NCBI GenBank assembly: GCA_902786615.1
Contig: CADADE010000002.1
Coordinates: forward strand, 1-64,000
Length of the DNA: 64,000 nt
Source of the DNA: Oscillospiraceae bacterium
GTDB taxonomy: Bacteria > Bacillota_A > Clostridia > Oscillospirales > Oscillospiraceae
Reading direction: 5' to 3'
Part shown: positions 27,692 to 37,454 of the stretch, in pieces
How the letters are laid out: each line of letters opens with the position of its first letter
How positions within the stretch are numbered: position 1 is the first letter of the stretch
Notes under the pieces: generated by a model
What the model was told of the DNA's origin: nothing
Seen by the model: only the letters and a program-made list of their open reading frames with translations
Databases searched by the model: none
Program-made: the position numbers and the translations under genes

Positions 27692-29551
27692 TTGACTTTG
27701 GAGCTGAATGCGCTGACGGCCTATGCCAAGGAACAATATCATATGGAGGAGCAGCACAAATGGGCTGATTTTCCCGGTTTTTCCGTCCTGGCTGACCCCG
27801 CCACCGGGAAGTGGGTCGCGCTTCTCATGCGGCAGTGGGATCAGGAGAGCGGCGAAGAGCTTGAGCGCTGCGACATCAAGTGCGGGCAGCAGAGCCTGGT
27901 GGAATCGCCCGTACCCTGGCTCGGCCCTCCCTTTCGCATGAAGGGCAGAAAATGGGTCGGCGTCTGCTTCGATGACCGTACCGATCCCGCGCTCGTTTTC
28001 CGGCTCTTTGACCGGGCCGTGCATTCCGGCGAGCAGCGCGGATATACCATCGTGCTCGAGCAGCCGCCCATAGACGCGGCGGATGCTTATGCCGAGAGTC
28101 CCCTGCTCTCCTCCGGGGCGCTTTATATGGAGGACAGCGTCATTGATATCCCGCAGCGGATTCTGGACATGATGCGCCTTTACGAACCGGGCGACGGTTC
28201 TCTCGCCCAGAAGTGCCGGAACTTTTACCGGCAGGGCCGCTTCATGGAGGACTATGTGGATGATCTCCCCTGGCTCGGCGCGTTTGACCGCTATTTTCCG
28301 TGCTATCACGATCTGAATCTCCGGCAGCTCCGGGGATACTTTACCTGGCGCACGATGCTGCGGCAGGGACAGTACCGCCCCGCCGCGCTGTCCTTCGCTT
28401 ATATTTATCTTTACGAGCTGCTCTGCGGTATCGGGACAACCTCCGCCGCGGACAGCCTGGAAAAGCTGCGGGAATTTGAGCGCTGCTTTCTCAGCGCAGG
28501 CTACGGGGACGACGCCATGCGCCGCAATCTCCGGCGCTGGATCTTTGAATTTGCCGTACTCCATGACTTCCCTGCCGATCAGATCCGGCAGCTTGCCGAT
28601 CCCGACGTCTTGCGGCTGGACAACGCCCTCCTTATTCTGAAAACGCCCGCAGAGCACGGCGACGAGGAGGTCTTCTCCGCTCTCTCTGTTTTTGCGGGAG
28701 AGAAGCTGGAGCAGTCCCCCGTGGTGACGAAGGCGGGCGCGCGCGGAAAGGCGCTCTTTGCAGCGCTCTGGCGCAGCGCCCTCGCACAGTATGACGGCGA
28801 CCTTTTTACCGCCTGCTTCGGGGAGCTTCGGCTTCACCCCTGGCAGCCGCTCTCGAACGCGCTGCACTGGGAGGAAACGCCCCATCCCCCGTCGCAGTTC
28901 ACGCTGGACCCCTGTCGGCGCTATTTTTGTCGCGGCAGCGTCTGGGAGGTGGAGCGCTATGAAAAGCTCCGCTTTGACGAGGCGCGCTTTCAGGCGCTGC
29001 TGCACGAGGGGGATCGCTCCTTCCGAAAATACCTGAAAACGGGCCATACCCTGCGCGTCAAGGCGGGCGAGGCCTGGGCGGCCCCCTTTGCCGCGGCGGT
29101 GATTGCCGCGGATCAGGAGGCCATTCAAGAGGCGGCAAGACCGAAGGTCACGATCGACTTTTCCGGTCTGGAGAAGATCCGGCTGGACGCCGGATACACG
29201 CGGGATAGCCTTCTGAGCGAGGAGGAGCGGGAAGAATCGGAGGCTCCTGTTTTGCCGGTGAACACAGCCCCGCAGGCCGAGCCGAGTTCCGGTGAGGCAG
29301 AAACCGCCGACACGCTTTACGGTCTTGACGGACTGCACAGCGAGCTTCTGCGCGCGCTCTGCCGCGGAGACGAGCTGCGGGAAACCATACGAGAAAACCA
29401 TCTGATGCCCTCTGTCGTCGTTGATACGATCAACGAAGCGCTGTTTGACGCGCTTGGCGACAGCGCCCTCAGCTTCGACGGTACGCAGATCCGCATTGTC
29501 GAGGATTACAGAGAGGAACTCAAGAAGATGCTGGGAGGATACAAGCAATGA
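27692..29551 (+). CDS. TerB_N/TerB_C-like domain protein
   Basis: 619 residues from a TTG start with GGAGAG upstream; an ATG at 27743 with AAGGA 10 bases before it is the alternative. The N-terminal region (to about residue 230, with MEDYVDDLPWLGAFDRYFPCYHDLNLRQLRGYFTWR) resembles the TerB_N domain, and the last about 100 residues (DGLHSELLRALCRGDELRETIRENHLMPSVVVDTINEALFDALGDSAL) resemble TerB_C. These domains are known from Ter-linked stress and defence gene sets. Its stop overlaps the next start (ATGA). A recognition or regulatory partner for the ATPase and helicase is inferred. Recognition was by eye only. Confidence 0.7.
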   Translation: MTLELNALTAYAKEQYHMEEQHKWADFPGFSVLADPATGKWVALLMRQWDQESGEELERCDIKCGQQSLVESPVPWLGPPFRMKGRKWVGVCFDDRTDPALVFRLFDRAVHSGEQRGYTIVLEQPPIDAADAYAESPLLSSGALYMEDSVIDIPQRILDMMRLYEPGDGSLAQKCRNFYRQGRFMEDYVDDLPWLGAFDRYFPCYHDLNLRQLRGYFTWRTMLRQGQYRPAALSFAYIYLYELLCGIGTTSAADSLEKLREFERCFLSAGYGDDAMRRNLRRWIFEFAVLHDFPADQIRQLADPDVLRLDNALLILKTPAEHGDEEVFSALSVFAGEKLEQSPVVTKAGARGKALFAALWRSALAQYDGDLFTACFGELRLHPWQPLSNALHWEETPHPPSQFTLDPCRRYFCRGSVWEVERYEKLRFDEARFQALLHEGDRSFRKYLKTGHTLRVKAGEAWAAPFAAAVIAADQEAIQEAARPKVTIDFSGLEKIRLDAGYTRDSLLSEEEREESEAPVLPVNTAPQAEPSSGEAETADTLYGLDGLHSELLRALCRGDELRETIRENHLMPSVVVDTINEALFDALGDSALSFDGTQIRIVEDYREELKKMLGGYKQ

Positions 29552-30879
29552 ACGACAGTGAAAGAAAAGTACCGAAGCGCATCGCGCAGACCGTGCTGAA
29601 TTCCCTGAAGGGCGGCGTTGTCCCGCGCATCGGCCTGCCCTATATCGCGGTCGGCAGGAAAAATGAGATCGAAGCCCTGCTGCATGATGTGGATATTATC
29701 GCCGAGGGCGGCGCGTCTTTCCGTTTTATCGTGGGCCGCTACGGCTCCGGCAAGAGCTTTCTCATCCAGACCATCCGCAATTATGTGATGGATCGCGGCT
29801 TTGTTGTGGCAGACGCCGATCTCTCGCCGGAGCGGCGTCTGCAAGGTACGCGCGGGCAGGGACTTGCCACCTATCGGGAGCTGATCGGAAATCTCTCCAC
29901 CAAAACGAAGCCGGAGGGCGGCGCGCTGACGCTGATACTGGATCGCTGGATCAACAACGTGCAGGGCGATGCGCTGCGGGAGACCGGGCTCACCCCCGGC
30001 GACCCGGCCCTGACCCGTGAAGTGGATAAAAAAATCTACGCCGTAAGCGCCGCCATCAGCGAGCTGGTGCACGGCTTTGAGTTTGCAAGGCTCCTGTCCC
30101 TGTACTATCACGCTTATCTCGAAGATGACGACGAGACAAAGCGCAAGGTCGTGCGCTGGTTTCGCGGGGAATACGCCCTCAAGCGGGAGGCGAAAGAGGA
30201 ACTCGGCGTCAATATCATCATCACGGACGACGACTGGTATGAATATCTCAAGCTCTTTGCGGTTTTCTTCCGTCTGGCGGGCTATGCCGGGATGCTGATT
30301 ATGATCGACGAGCTGGTAAACATCTATAAAATTCCGAACAGCATCACGCGCCAGTATAATTACGAGAAGATCCTGACGATGTATAACGACACCCTGCAGG
30401 GCAAGGCGCGCTATCTCGGCATCATCATGGGCTCGACCCCGCAGGCGATCGAGGACAAGCGCCGCGGCGTGTACAGCTATGAGGCGCTGCGCTCCCGGCT
30501 TGCCGAGGGCAAGTTCTCCCGTCCCGGCGCGCGCGATCTGCTGGCCCCGGTGATCCATCTTGAGCCGCTGACGCCGGAGGAAATGCTTGTCCTGTGTGAG
30601 AAGCTCTGCCGCATGCACGCCGACCTTTACGGCTATACTCCCCGTCTTGGGACGCAGGAGCTGGCCGACTTTATCAAGCTGGAGTATGGACGCATCGGCG
30701 CGGATCAGAACATCACGCCCCGTGAGGTCATCCGGGATTTTATCGAGCTGATGGATTTGCTTTACCAGAACCCGGCGCTCACCATGTCCGCGCTTCTGGA
30801 TTCCGATGCGTTCAGCTATGCCAAGTCCGAAGCGGTCTCCGATCAGGCGGACGAGAGCTTTGCGGAGTTTGAGATATGA
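29548..30879 (+). CDS. BREX BrxD-like P-loop ATPase (DUF2791 type)
   Basis: 443 residues. The opening GGVVPRIGLPYIAVGRKNEIEALLHDVDIIAEGGASFRFIVGRYGSGKS is characteristic of the BrxC/BrxD ATP-binding family: Walker A is GRYGSGKS (63-70). Walker B is LIMIDEL (about 251-257). In BREX type 2 (Pgl) systems BrxD is paired with the Lhr-like helicase BrxHI. Here the same pair occurs without BrxA, BrxB, PglX or PglZ in the window, and with a TerB-domain protein instead. Both ends overlap neighbouring genes by four bases, so all three are coupled. Confidence 0.8.
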   Translation: MNDSERKVPKRIAQTVLNSLKGGVVPRIGLPYIAVGRKNEIEALLHDVDIIAEGGASFRFIVGRYGSGKSFLIQTIRNYVMDRGFVVADADLSPERRLQGTRGQGLATYRELIGNLSTKTKPEGGALTLILDRWINNVQGDALRETGLTPGDPALTREVDKKIYAVSAAISELVHGFEFARLLSLYYHAYLEDDDETKRKVVRWFRGEYALKREAKEELGVNIIITDDDWYEYLKLFAVFFRLAGYAGMLIMIDELVNIYKIPNSITRQYNYEKILTMYNDTLQGKARYLGIIMGSTPQAIEDKRRGVYSYEALRSRLAEGKFSRPGARDLLAPVIHLEPLTPEEMLVLCEKLCRMHADLYGYTPRLGTQELADFIKLEYGRIGADQNITPREVIRDFIELMDLLYQNPALTMSALLDSDAFSYAKSEAVSDQADESFAEFEI

Positions 30880-33110
30880 ATGTGTTTTTGCGATACGCGC
30901 CGTTTATCCGGGATTATATCTACCGCGCCAACTGGCAGACGCTGCGCAGCGTACAGAATGCGGCCGGTGAGGCGATTTTCAACACGCAGGAGCATGTGCT
31001 GCTGACGGCGTCCACCGCCTCCGGCAAGACGGAGGCGGCCTTCTTTCCGATCCTGACCCTGCTGGACGAAGAGCCTGCGCAGAGCGTCGGCGTGCTGTAT
31101 ATTGCGCCCCTGAAAGCCCTCATCAACGACCAATTCGGGCGTCTCAATGAGCTGTGCGAGGAGGCGGGCATCCCCGTTTACCGCTGGCACGGGGACGTGC
31201 CCCAGACGCAAAAGCGAAAGCTGCTGCGAAAGCCCGCCGGGATTTTGCAGATCACGCCGGAGTCGCTGGAATCGCTGATGATCAACAAGCATATGGAGAT
31301 TCCCTCTCTATTTTCCGATCTGCGCTTTATCGTCATTGACGAGATACACTCCCTGCTGCGCGGCGACCGGGGCATGCAGACCTTCTGCCTCATTGAACGG
31401 CTCTGCAGGCTGGCCGGCTGCAATCCACGGCGCATCGGCCTTTCCGCCACGATCGGCAATCCCGAAGCTGCGGGGCGCTTTCTCGCCGCCGGGAGCGGCC
31501 GCGGTACGGTGATCCCACGCCTGGAGGGCGCGCGTGAGGTATGGCGCCTCAGCATGGAGCATTTCTTCAACACCGCGCCCCAGGCGGACGAAGGGCGGCA
31601 GCCGCAGACCGACTCCCCCCTTTTGGAGGAGCCGACCGATACCGCGCCGACGGCTGCGGACCCCGGCGTTGGCTATATCTTTGAGCATACGCGCGGTAAA
31701 AAATGCCTTGTCTTCACCAATTCCCGCGAGGAGTGCGAGGCCGTTTGCCAGCAGCTCCGGCAATACTGTGAGGCACGGCATGAGCCGGACCGCTTTCTGA
31801 TCCACCACGGCAATCTCTCCGCCTCCTACCGGGAGAGCGCCGAGGAGGAGATGAAGGACGATGATTCGCTTCTCTCCGTCTGCGCGACCGCCACGCTCGA
31901 GCTCGGCATTGACATCGGCAGGCTTGAGCGCGCCTTCCAGATCGACGCGCCCTTTACGGTGTCTGGCTTCCTGCAGCGCATGGGGCGGACCGGGCGGCGC
32001 GGCGATCCCTCCGAGATGTGGTTTGTCATGCGGGAGGAGCACCCGGAGGCGCGGGCCATGCTCCCGGACATGATCCCCTGGTATCTTATTCAGGGGATTG
32101 CGCTGGTGCAGTTATATATCGAAGAGCGTTTTGTGGAGCCGCCCCGGACGGAGCGCCTGCCCTACAGTCTGCTCTATCACCAGACCATGAGCACGCTTGC
32201 CTCCTGCGGCGAGATGACGGCCGCAGAGCTTGCCTCCCGTGTGCTGCCGCTCCACTGCTTTCACCGGATCGGGCAGGAGGATTACCGCTTGCTGCTGCGG
32301 CACCTGCTGGATTCCGACCATATCAGCCGCACGGAAAACGGCGGCCTGATCGTGGGTCTCACAGGAGAGCGCATCGTCAACAGCTATAAATTTTACGCGG
32401 TTTTTCAGGAAAACATCGAATACTCCGTGCGCTCCGGCTCCGAAGAACTCGGCACCATCGTAAAGCCGCCCCCAGTCGGAGACAAAATCGCCATCGCGGG
32501 CCGGGTCTGGGTCGTGGAGGAGGTAGACCACAAAAAGCGTGAGGTGTACTGCACCCTCGTGAAAGGGAATATCCCCGCCTACTTCGGGGATGTGGCCGGC
32601 GATATCCACACCCGCATTCTGGAGCGCATGTATGGAGTTTTGTCAGAAGAGAAAAGCTATCCCTATCTCATGCCGCACGCGGTCTGCCGTCTGCAGGACG
32701 CGCGGGAAGCCTTCCGCAAATCCGGGATGGCCGCCCGCCCGCTGGTCTCCCTCGGCGGCAAAATGTGGGCGCTGTTCCCATGGCTCGGAAGCTATGCCTT
32801 TCTCGCGCTGGAGCGCTTTCTGAAAATCCGCTGCGGGGAAAAGCTGGGCTTGCGGGGTCTGAGTCCCTCAAGGCCCTACTATCTGCAGTTTACCATGCAG
32901 GCGGGAGAAGAGGAGTTTTACCGGATCACAGCGGAGGAGGCTGCAAAGGACTTTGACCCGCTGGAGCTGGTCTACCCCGGCGAGGTTCCGGTTTTTGAAA
33001 AGTACGATGAGTATGTTCCGGAGGAGCTGGTGCGCAAGGGCTTTGCGCTGGGCGTGCTGGATGTGGAGGGCATGAAGCGCCGCGTCCTGAACTGGCCGAA
33101 TATACTGTAG
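30876..33110 (+). CDS. Lhr-like DEAD/DEAH-box helicase (BrxHI-like)
   Basis: 744 residues. Superfamily 2 motifs: Walker A TASTASGKTEAAF (about 44-56), DEIH (155-158), SATIGN (190-195), VFTNSREECE, IHHGNLS and motif VI QRMGRTGRRGD (about 367-377). The C-terminal half matches the winged-helix and DUF4145-like tail of Lhr-type helicases only in general terms. Lhr-type helicases translocate 3' to 5' on single-stranded DNA. The start overlaps the ATPase stop (ATGA). Operon ends at a bidirectional terminator. Confidence 0.85.
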   Translation: MNVFLRYAPFIRDYIYRANWQTLRSVQNAAGEAIFNTQEHVLLTASTASGKTEAAFFPILTLLDEEPAQSVGVLYIAPLKALINDQFGRLNELCEEAGIPVYRWHGDVPQTQKRKLLRKPAGILQITPESLESLMINKHMEIPSLFSDLRFIVIDEIHSLLRGDRGMQTFCLIERLCRLAGCNPRRIGLSATIGNPEAAGRFLAAGSGRGTVIPRLEGAREVWRLSMEHFFNTAPQADEGRQPQTDSPLLEEPTDTAPTAADPGVGYIFEHTRGKKCLVFTNSREECEAVCQQLRQYCEARHEPDRFLIHHGNLSASYRESAEEEMKDDDSLLSVCATATLELGIDIGRLERAFQIDAPFTVSGFLQRMGRTGRRGDPSEMWFVMREEHPEARAMLPDMIPWYLIQGIALVQLYIEERFVEPPRTERLPYSLLYHQTMSTLASCGEMTAAELASRVLPLHCFHRIGQEDYRLLLRHLLDSDHISRTENGGLIVGLTGERIVNSYKFYAVFQENIEYSVRSGSEELGTIVKPPPVGDKIAIAGRVWVVEEVDHKKREVYCTLVKGNIPAYFGDVAGDIHTRILERMYGVLSEEKSYPYLMPHAVCRLQDAREAFRKSGMAARPLVSLGGKMWALFPWLGSYAFLALERFLKIRCGEKLGLRGLSPSRPYYLQFTMQAGEEEFYRITAEEAAKDFDPLELVYPGEVPVFEKYDEYVPEELVRKGFALGVLDVEGMKRRVLNWPNIL

Positions 33111-33150
33111 AAGCAATCACAGCCGTCCCTCGGGACGGCTGTGATTGCTT
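33111..33150. terminator. Bidirectional terminator
   Basis: 19-bp perfect arms (33111-33129 and 33132-33150) sit between the convergent helicase and LysM genes. Confidence 0.8.
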
Positions 33151-33162
33151 GCTATTTTGGTT

Positions 33163-33369
33163 TCAGAACTTGATTTTCAGCACCTGACCGGCAACGATCA
33201 TGTTGGGATTCTTGATGTTGTTCCACGCCATGAGCTGCTCGCGGGTGCAGTGTTTGTCCTCCGCAATGGAATCCAGGGTTTCGCCGGCCTTTACCGTATA
33301 GGGGACCATCGAGCCGCCGCTGACCTGACAGAGATCATCGTCGTTGATCGCCATTTTCATCATTGTCAT
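33163..33369 (-). CDS. LysM mini-protein with double-glycine leader
   Basis: 68 residues from the ATG at 33369 (GGAGG eight bases upstream; ATG at 33375 would be too close). The N-terminus MTMMKMAINDDDLCQVSGG matches a double-glycine leader: Ile at -12, Leu at -7, Val at -4, GG at -2/-1. Directly after it comes one LysM domain (YTVKAGETLDSIAEDKHCTREQLMAWNNI...), which binds peptidoglycan N-acetylglucosamine. Such leaders are cut by C39-peptidase ABC exporters; none is encoded in this window. The likely product is a secreted wall-binding peptide of about 48 residues. Confidence 0.75.
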   Translation of the reverse strand: MTMMKMAINDDDLCQVSGGSMVPYTVKAGETLDSIAEDKHCTREQLMAWNNIKNPNMIVAGQVLKIKF

Positions 33370-33447
33370 TTTCATTTCCTCCGTTTCATTTTTGATTGTG
33401 GTCACAGTATATCACAGCTTCTGTCACACAAGTGTCACACTTCTTTG

Positions 33448-35454
33448 TCAGGGCGCCCAGCCGCAGACGGGGCACTCAGTGAGGCCCGGAGAGAAGTGGT
33501 TGCCGCAGTTCGGGCAGGTGACGCGGTTATGCTCGTCCGCGACCGGAACATAGAGCGGGTTGTCATACGGATCGAGGTATGTCGGCTCGTCAATGATGAC
33601 ATAAGGCGGGTTCCAGTCGTCGGAGCCGTAGATATCCACCGAGTAGATGTTGTCGGAGCTGGGGTAATTCTGGTAATAAACCGTGCAGGAAGCCCCGTCA
33701 TAGAATTTGCCGGACACGCTGCACTTCCAGCTGTCCACATACACCTGGGTGCCGTTGGAGAGGTCAATGGCATATCCGCCGCCGCCCTCATGGGCGCTGC
33801 CGCTCATGTTGCCGTAGATCGGGCCCACAATGGGATGCTCGTCACCGTAGATTTCCACCGAATAGATATTGTTGCTGTTCGGGTAGCCGGTATAGTAGAC
33901 AACGCAGGGCGCACCGTCGTAGAAGCTGCCGGACACGCTGCACTTCCAGCCGTCCACATACACCTGGGTGCCGTTTACGAGGTTGATGGCGTATCCGCCG
34001 CCGCCCTCGCTGGCCGTGCCGCTCATGGAGCCGTACTCAGGCTGAGGCTGGATGTTGCCGTAGACATGGCAGTAGGTCACATTGCTGCCGTCCCAATACA
34101 CAGTGGCGGAAGCGCCGTAAACCAGCTCGCCGTCAATGTCGCAGAGGCCGAAGGGAACAGTCACCGTGACCTTGCCCTCCACGTTGAGCGTCACGCTGCT
34201 GTAGTTCCAGCTCGTCACTGTTGCGTTGTAGGTGCCGACCGGGGCCTTCGGGTTCTGCTTCGGGCTGACAGATAGATAGGCTGTGGTGGTGCGCGCAGTC
34301 TGTCCCTTATAATAGAAGGTGCAGTAGGCGCCCCAGCCGCTCATGTCGGGGGCGACATTGCCGATGCTGAGCGTGGTGCTGTTCTGGCCGTTGACCGGCG
34401 CGTCAGCATACATGTAGGCAAAATTCTGGACAGAATACTCGCCGCCGTTGGGGGAAACAAAGGTCCAGGTCAGAGATTCGTAGGCGTTGGCGCAGGAGAC
34501 GAAATAGGCTGTGTCTCCCTCTTTCCTGTTTTCGTTGGTCGGGTTTTTCGTGACCGTCAGGTAAACCACAGGCGCAGGCGCGGGCGTCGGAACAGGCGCA
34601 GACGTCGGAACAGGCGCGGGCGTTGCGGCGGGGGCTGCGGTCGCGGCAGGCGCGGGCGTTGCGCTGGGCTGTCCCGCGAGAGCTGCGGGCTTCGGAACCG
34701 GGAAGTCCTGGGCTGCGGATTTTGTGCCCATGAAGACCGCGAAGCTGTCGGTCAGCTTGGTGGGTTCCTTCAGATCCTCTTCCTTCAGCCACTCGAAGTT
34801 GGTGCTGCTGCGTTCGGTTCCGGCAAAGGCGTTGACGCCGGCGGCGTTGTACTGCTCACCGGAAATGGAAACACCGTTATTGTCCGTGTGCGTAACGCTG
34901 CGCTGACCGTCCTTCAGCTCCGTATGCTCAATGGCATAGGGGGTGTAGCTGATCACACCGTCTTTCATGTCGACGGCAGTCTTGATGGTGTAAACCTCCG
35001 CATCGGAGATCACAATGTTGTCATAGAACAGGTAGGACCAGGTGTCGCTGGCCTTGTTATGGAAGGTATCGGCGGCGTCCGTCATGATGTCCGGGAAGGA
35101 CTCCTCCGGGTCCTTGTTGAGCTTGCACTCTGTGAGGCTCTTCCTGTCGTCGCTGACTTCCCACACGCGCAGATTCGTGGAGCGATCCAGCGGATGCAGC
35201 GAGGCCGCGACGAACTCAAGGCTCCCGTCGTGGTCAAGGTCGGTGACGGCATAGTACCAGGTGTTCTTGTCGCTGTTCTGCCTGAGACTGTCGATCTGGG
35301 TTGCGATGAAGCTTAACTGGTTGTCGATGTCGGTGGGCTCCATCGTGATCGTCGGCAGCTCTGCGGCATAAGCGGCTCCGCCGAATGCCGCGGCGGCGAT
35401 CATCGTCCATGCAAGCAGCGATGCGGCAAGCCGTTTCAATGTCTTCGCATTCAT
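33448..35454 (-). CDS. Secreted repeat protein with C-terminal zinc ribbon (paralogue of the 47.5-kb gene)
   Basis: 668 residues. A signal peptide (about 1-31) is followed by a region with EF-hand-like DLDHDGSLEFVAAS (about 70-85), a Pro/Ala/Thr linker (about 255-290), an Ig-like domain (YLTVTKNPTNENRKEG...WGAYCTFYYKGQTARTTTAYL), and two repeats of about 55 residues of the form YGxMSGxAxEGGGGYAI...WKCSVSGxFYDG...NIYSVxIYG. It ends in a Cys4 ribbon, CPNCGNHFSPGLTECPVCGW, odd for an exported protein. RBS AAAGGAG. No enzyme family recognised; surface or matrix role inferred. Confidence 0.75.
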   Translation of the reverse strand: MNAKTLKRLAASLLAWTMIAAAAFGGAAYAAELPTITMEPTDIDNQLSFIATQIDSLRQNSDKNTWYYAVTDLDHDGSLEFVAASLHPLDRSTNLRVWEVSDDRKSLTECKLNKDPEESFPDIMTDAADTFHNKASDTWSYLFYDNIVISDAEVYTIKTAVDMKDGVISYTPYAIEHTELKDGQRSVTHTDNNGVSISGEQYNAAGVNAFAGTERSSTNFEWLKEEDLKEPTKLTDSFAVFMGTKSAAQDFPVPKPAALAGQPSATPAPAATAAPAATPAPVPTSAPVPTPAPAPVVYLTVTKNPTNENRKEGDTAYFVSCANAYESLTWTFVSPNGGEYSVQNFAYMYADAPVNGQNSTTLSIGNVAPDMSGWGAYCTFYYKGQTARTTTAYLSVSPKQNPKAPVGTYNATVTSWNYSSVTLNVEGKVTVTVPFGLCDIDGELVYGASATVYWDGSNVTYCHVYGNIQPQPEYGSMSGTASEGGGGYAINLVNGTQVYVDGWKCSVSGSFYDGAPCVVYYTGYPNSNNIYSVEIYGDEHPIVGPIYGNMSGSAHEGGGGYAIDLSNGTQVYVDSWKCSVSGKFYDGASCTVYYQNYPSSDNIYSVDIYGSDDWNPPYVIIDEPTYLDPYDNPLYVPVADEHNRVTCPNCGNHFSPGLTECPVCGWAP

Positions 35455-35605
35455 ATTCGTTCTCCTTTTGCATCACATTTTTAAACCTGTTATGCTGTAT
35501 GTATCATAAACATTTACATAATAACTGTCAACGTTCTTTTTTTATATTTAAGAAAATTTAATTCCGGAATTTTTGAAAAAGACGCACAAGTCTTTTCAAA
35601 AGCAA

Positions 35606-35635
35606 TTGCAGATTGCCGGGGGCCTGTGCTATAAT
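35606..35635 (+). promoter_or_regulatory. Promoter of the DHH phosphoesterase gene
   Basis: TTGCAG (35606-35611), 18 bases, TATAAT (35630-35635), about 105 bases before the start at 35741. Confidence 0.55.
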
Positions 35636-35740
35636 AACAAAAAAGTGTATTTCTTTTTTGGCCGCTCTCCCTGCCCCCGCGGGGCAGCCGTAAAACGCGG
35701 CCTGTTATTCCAAAAGAACAGAATGCAGGAGGTTCAACAG

Positions 35741-36673
35741 ATGCAACAGCAAGTGAGAAGGCTTGTTACGAGAAGCGATTTTGACGGTCTGGCCTGCGCC
35801 ATGATGCTCAAGGAATTGAAGCTGATCGACGAAATCAAATTTGTTCATCCCAAGGATGTGCAGGACGGAAAGATCGAGCTGTCCAAAAACGATATCACCA
35901 CTAACCTTCCCTATGATCCGCGGGTGTCCATTGCCTTTGACCATCATGAGTCTGAGGTGGACCGTCTGAAGGCCACCGAGACGAACGGCAAGCTCATTAT
36001 CGATCCCACCGCCCGCAGCGCGGCCCGCGTGGTGTATGACTACTACGGCGGGAAGGAAGCCTTTCCCGGCATCTCCGACGACCTGATGGCCGCGGTGGAC
36101 AAGGGCGACAGCGCCGACTTCACCCTGGATGAGATTCTGAACCCCTCCGGCTGGGTGCTGCTGCATTACCTGATGGACGCCCGCACCGGTCTCGGCCGCT
36201 TCCACGATTTCCGCATTTCAAACTATGATCTCATGATGGAGCTGATCGACTACTGCCTCAACCACAACATCGACGATATTCTGGAGCTGCCGGACGTGAA
36301 GGAGCGCGTCGACCTCTATTTCAAGGAGGCAGCGGCCTTCAAGGAACAGCTCAAGCGCATCGCCAAGGTCTATGACAAGGTCGTCGTCCTCGATCTGCGC
36401 AATGAGGAGATCATCCACGCCGGCAACCGCTTCATGATCTACGCCCTCTATCCCGAGACGCAGATCTCCGTCCATGTTGCCTGGGGCTTCCGCAGGCAGA
36501 ACACAGCCGTCATGATCGGCAAATCCATCATCAACCGCGGCTCCACGGTCGATATCGGCGAGCTCTGCCTCAAGTACGGCGGCGGCGGCCACCATAACGC
36601 CGGCACCTGCCAGCTCGACAACGACGTGGTCGACGAGAAGCTGCCCGAGATCATCCGCGCCCTCAACGCCTGA
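35741..36673 (+). CDS. DHH/DHHA1 family phosphoesterase
   Basis: 310 residues from the ATG at 35741 (AGGAGG eight bases before); the longer in-frame ORF has no other good site. It has TRSDFDGLACAMMLK, the DHH motif IAFDHHESEVD and the DHHA1 substrate loop YGGGGHHNAGTCQL. DHH proteins use two metal ions to hydrolyse phosphodiester or phosphoanhydride bonds: nanoRNA, pAp, cyclic dinucleotides or polyphosphate. The exact substrate cannot be told by eye. Followed, after a gap of 83 bases, by a phosphoribosyltransferase gene on the same strand. Confidence 0.85.
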   Translation: MQQQVRRLVTRSDFDGLACAMMLKELKLIDEIKFVHPKDVQDGKIELSKNDITTNLPYDPRVSIAFDHHESEVDRLKATETNGKLIIDPTARSAARVVYDYYGGKEAFPGISDDLMAAVDKGDSADFTLDEILNPSGWVLLHYLMDARTGLGRFHDFRISNYDLMMELIDYCLNHNIDDILELPDVKERVDLYFKEAAAFKEQLKRIAKVYDKVVVLDLRNEEIIHAGNRFMIYALYPETQISVHVAWGFRRQNTAVMIGKSIINRGSTVDIGELCLKYGGGGHHNAGTCQLDNDVVDEKLPEIIRALNA

Positions 36674-36756
36674 TTGCGCAGGCCGACTCCCCTGTAAGCA
36701 AAAAAGCATCCGCTTTTTGGAACATAGAATACGATTTAGAAAGGGAGCGTGACATT

Positions 36757-37395
36757 ATGGTTATTCCGACGATTCATTTCCACAGTGAGTACAGCCGCAT
36801 TCCCCTGCGTATCGCAAAGGGTCACTTTGCCACCAACCACAGCCATATCAATTACTACATCGACATGACCTATACCAAGCACCGTCTTGCGGAGGCGCGT
36901 CAGGCGGCGCAGGAGCTGGTCATGAAGCTGAATCATTCCCTGATCATTGACACAGTGCTCTGTCTGGACGGGACCGAGGTTCTGGGCGCGTGCCTTGCCG
37001 AAGAAATGACCACCGCCGGGATCCGAACCACGAACGAGCACAACACCATGTATGTCGTGACGCCGGAATACACCTCCGCCGGTCAGATGATCTTCCGTGA
37101 GAATACCGCCCACCTCATCCGCAACCGCCGCGTTCTCATCCTGGCCGCCTCCGTCACCACCGGCGGCACCGTGCTGAGCGCGATCCAGACGATTCACTAT
37201 TACGGCGGCGCCTGCCTCGGCGCGTGCAGCATCTTCTCCTGCCTGGAGGAGTGCGCAGGGATCCCCATTACCACGATTTTCCGCTCCGAACAGCTCGAAG
37301 GGTATCTCTGCCTGCCGGCAAACCAGTGCCCCCTCTGCAAATCCGGCGTCAAGCTGGACGCGCTGGTCAACAGCTTCGGCATTTCGAGCTTCTGA
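36757..37395 (+). CDS. Orotate-type phosphoribosyltransferase fold protein
   Basis: 212 residues. The PRPP loop is RRVLILAASVTTGGTVLSAIQ, with TTGG in place of the acidic pair of typical enzymes (for example DDVxTTG), so it may bind PRPP less well or act as a regulator. The C-terminus has CPLCKSGVKLDAL. It belongs to the type I PRTase fold; a nucleobase is not predicted. RBS AAAGGGAG. Same strand as the DHH gene. Confidence 0.75.
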   Translation: MVIPTIHFHSEYSRIPLRIAKGHFATNHSHINYYIDMTYTKHRLAEARQAAQELVMKLNHSLIIDTVLCLDGTEVLGACLAEEMTTAGIRTTNEHNTMYVVTPEYTSAGQMIFRENTAHLIRNRRVLILAASVTTGGTVLSAIQTIHYYGGACLGACSIFSCLEECAGIPITTIFRSEQLEGYLCLPANQCPLCKSGVKLDALVNSFGISSF

Positions 37396-37454
37396 TTTTT
37401 CAAACCGTATCAGGCGGCCTTGCCTGAAGAATTCTTAATCCCATTCCGATCATC

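Noticed and set aside
27626..29548. 640-codon minus-strand frame
   Set aside because: Antisense shadow of the TerB-domain gene in a GC-rich region.
27692..33110. Complete BREX locus
   Set aside because: No brxA, brxB, pglX or pglZ gene is visible in the flanks, so only the BrxD/BrxHI-like pair can be claimed.
33163..33405. Longer start (GTG at 33405) for the LysM protein
   Set aside because: The GGAGG site points to the ATG at 33369; the longer start would also extend the leader past the normal length.
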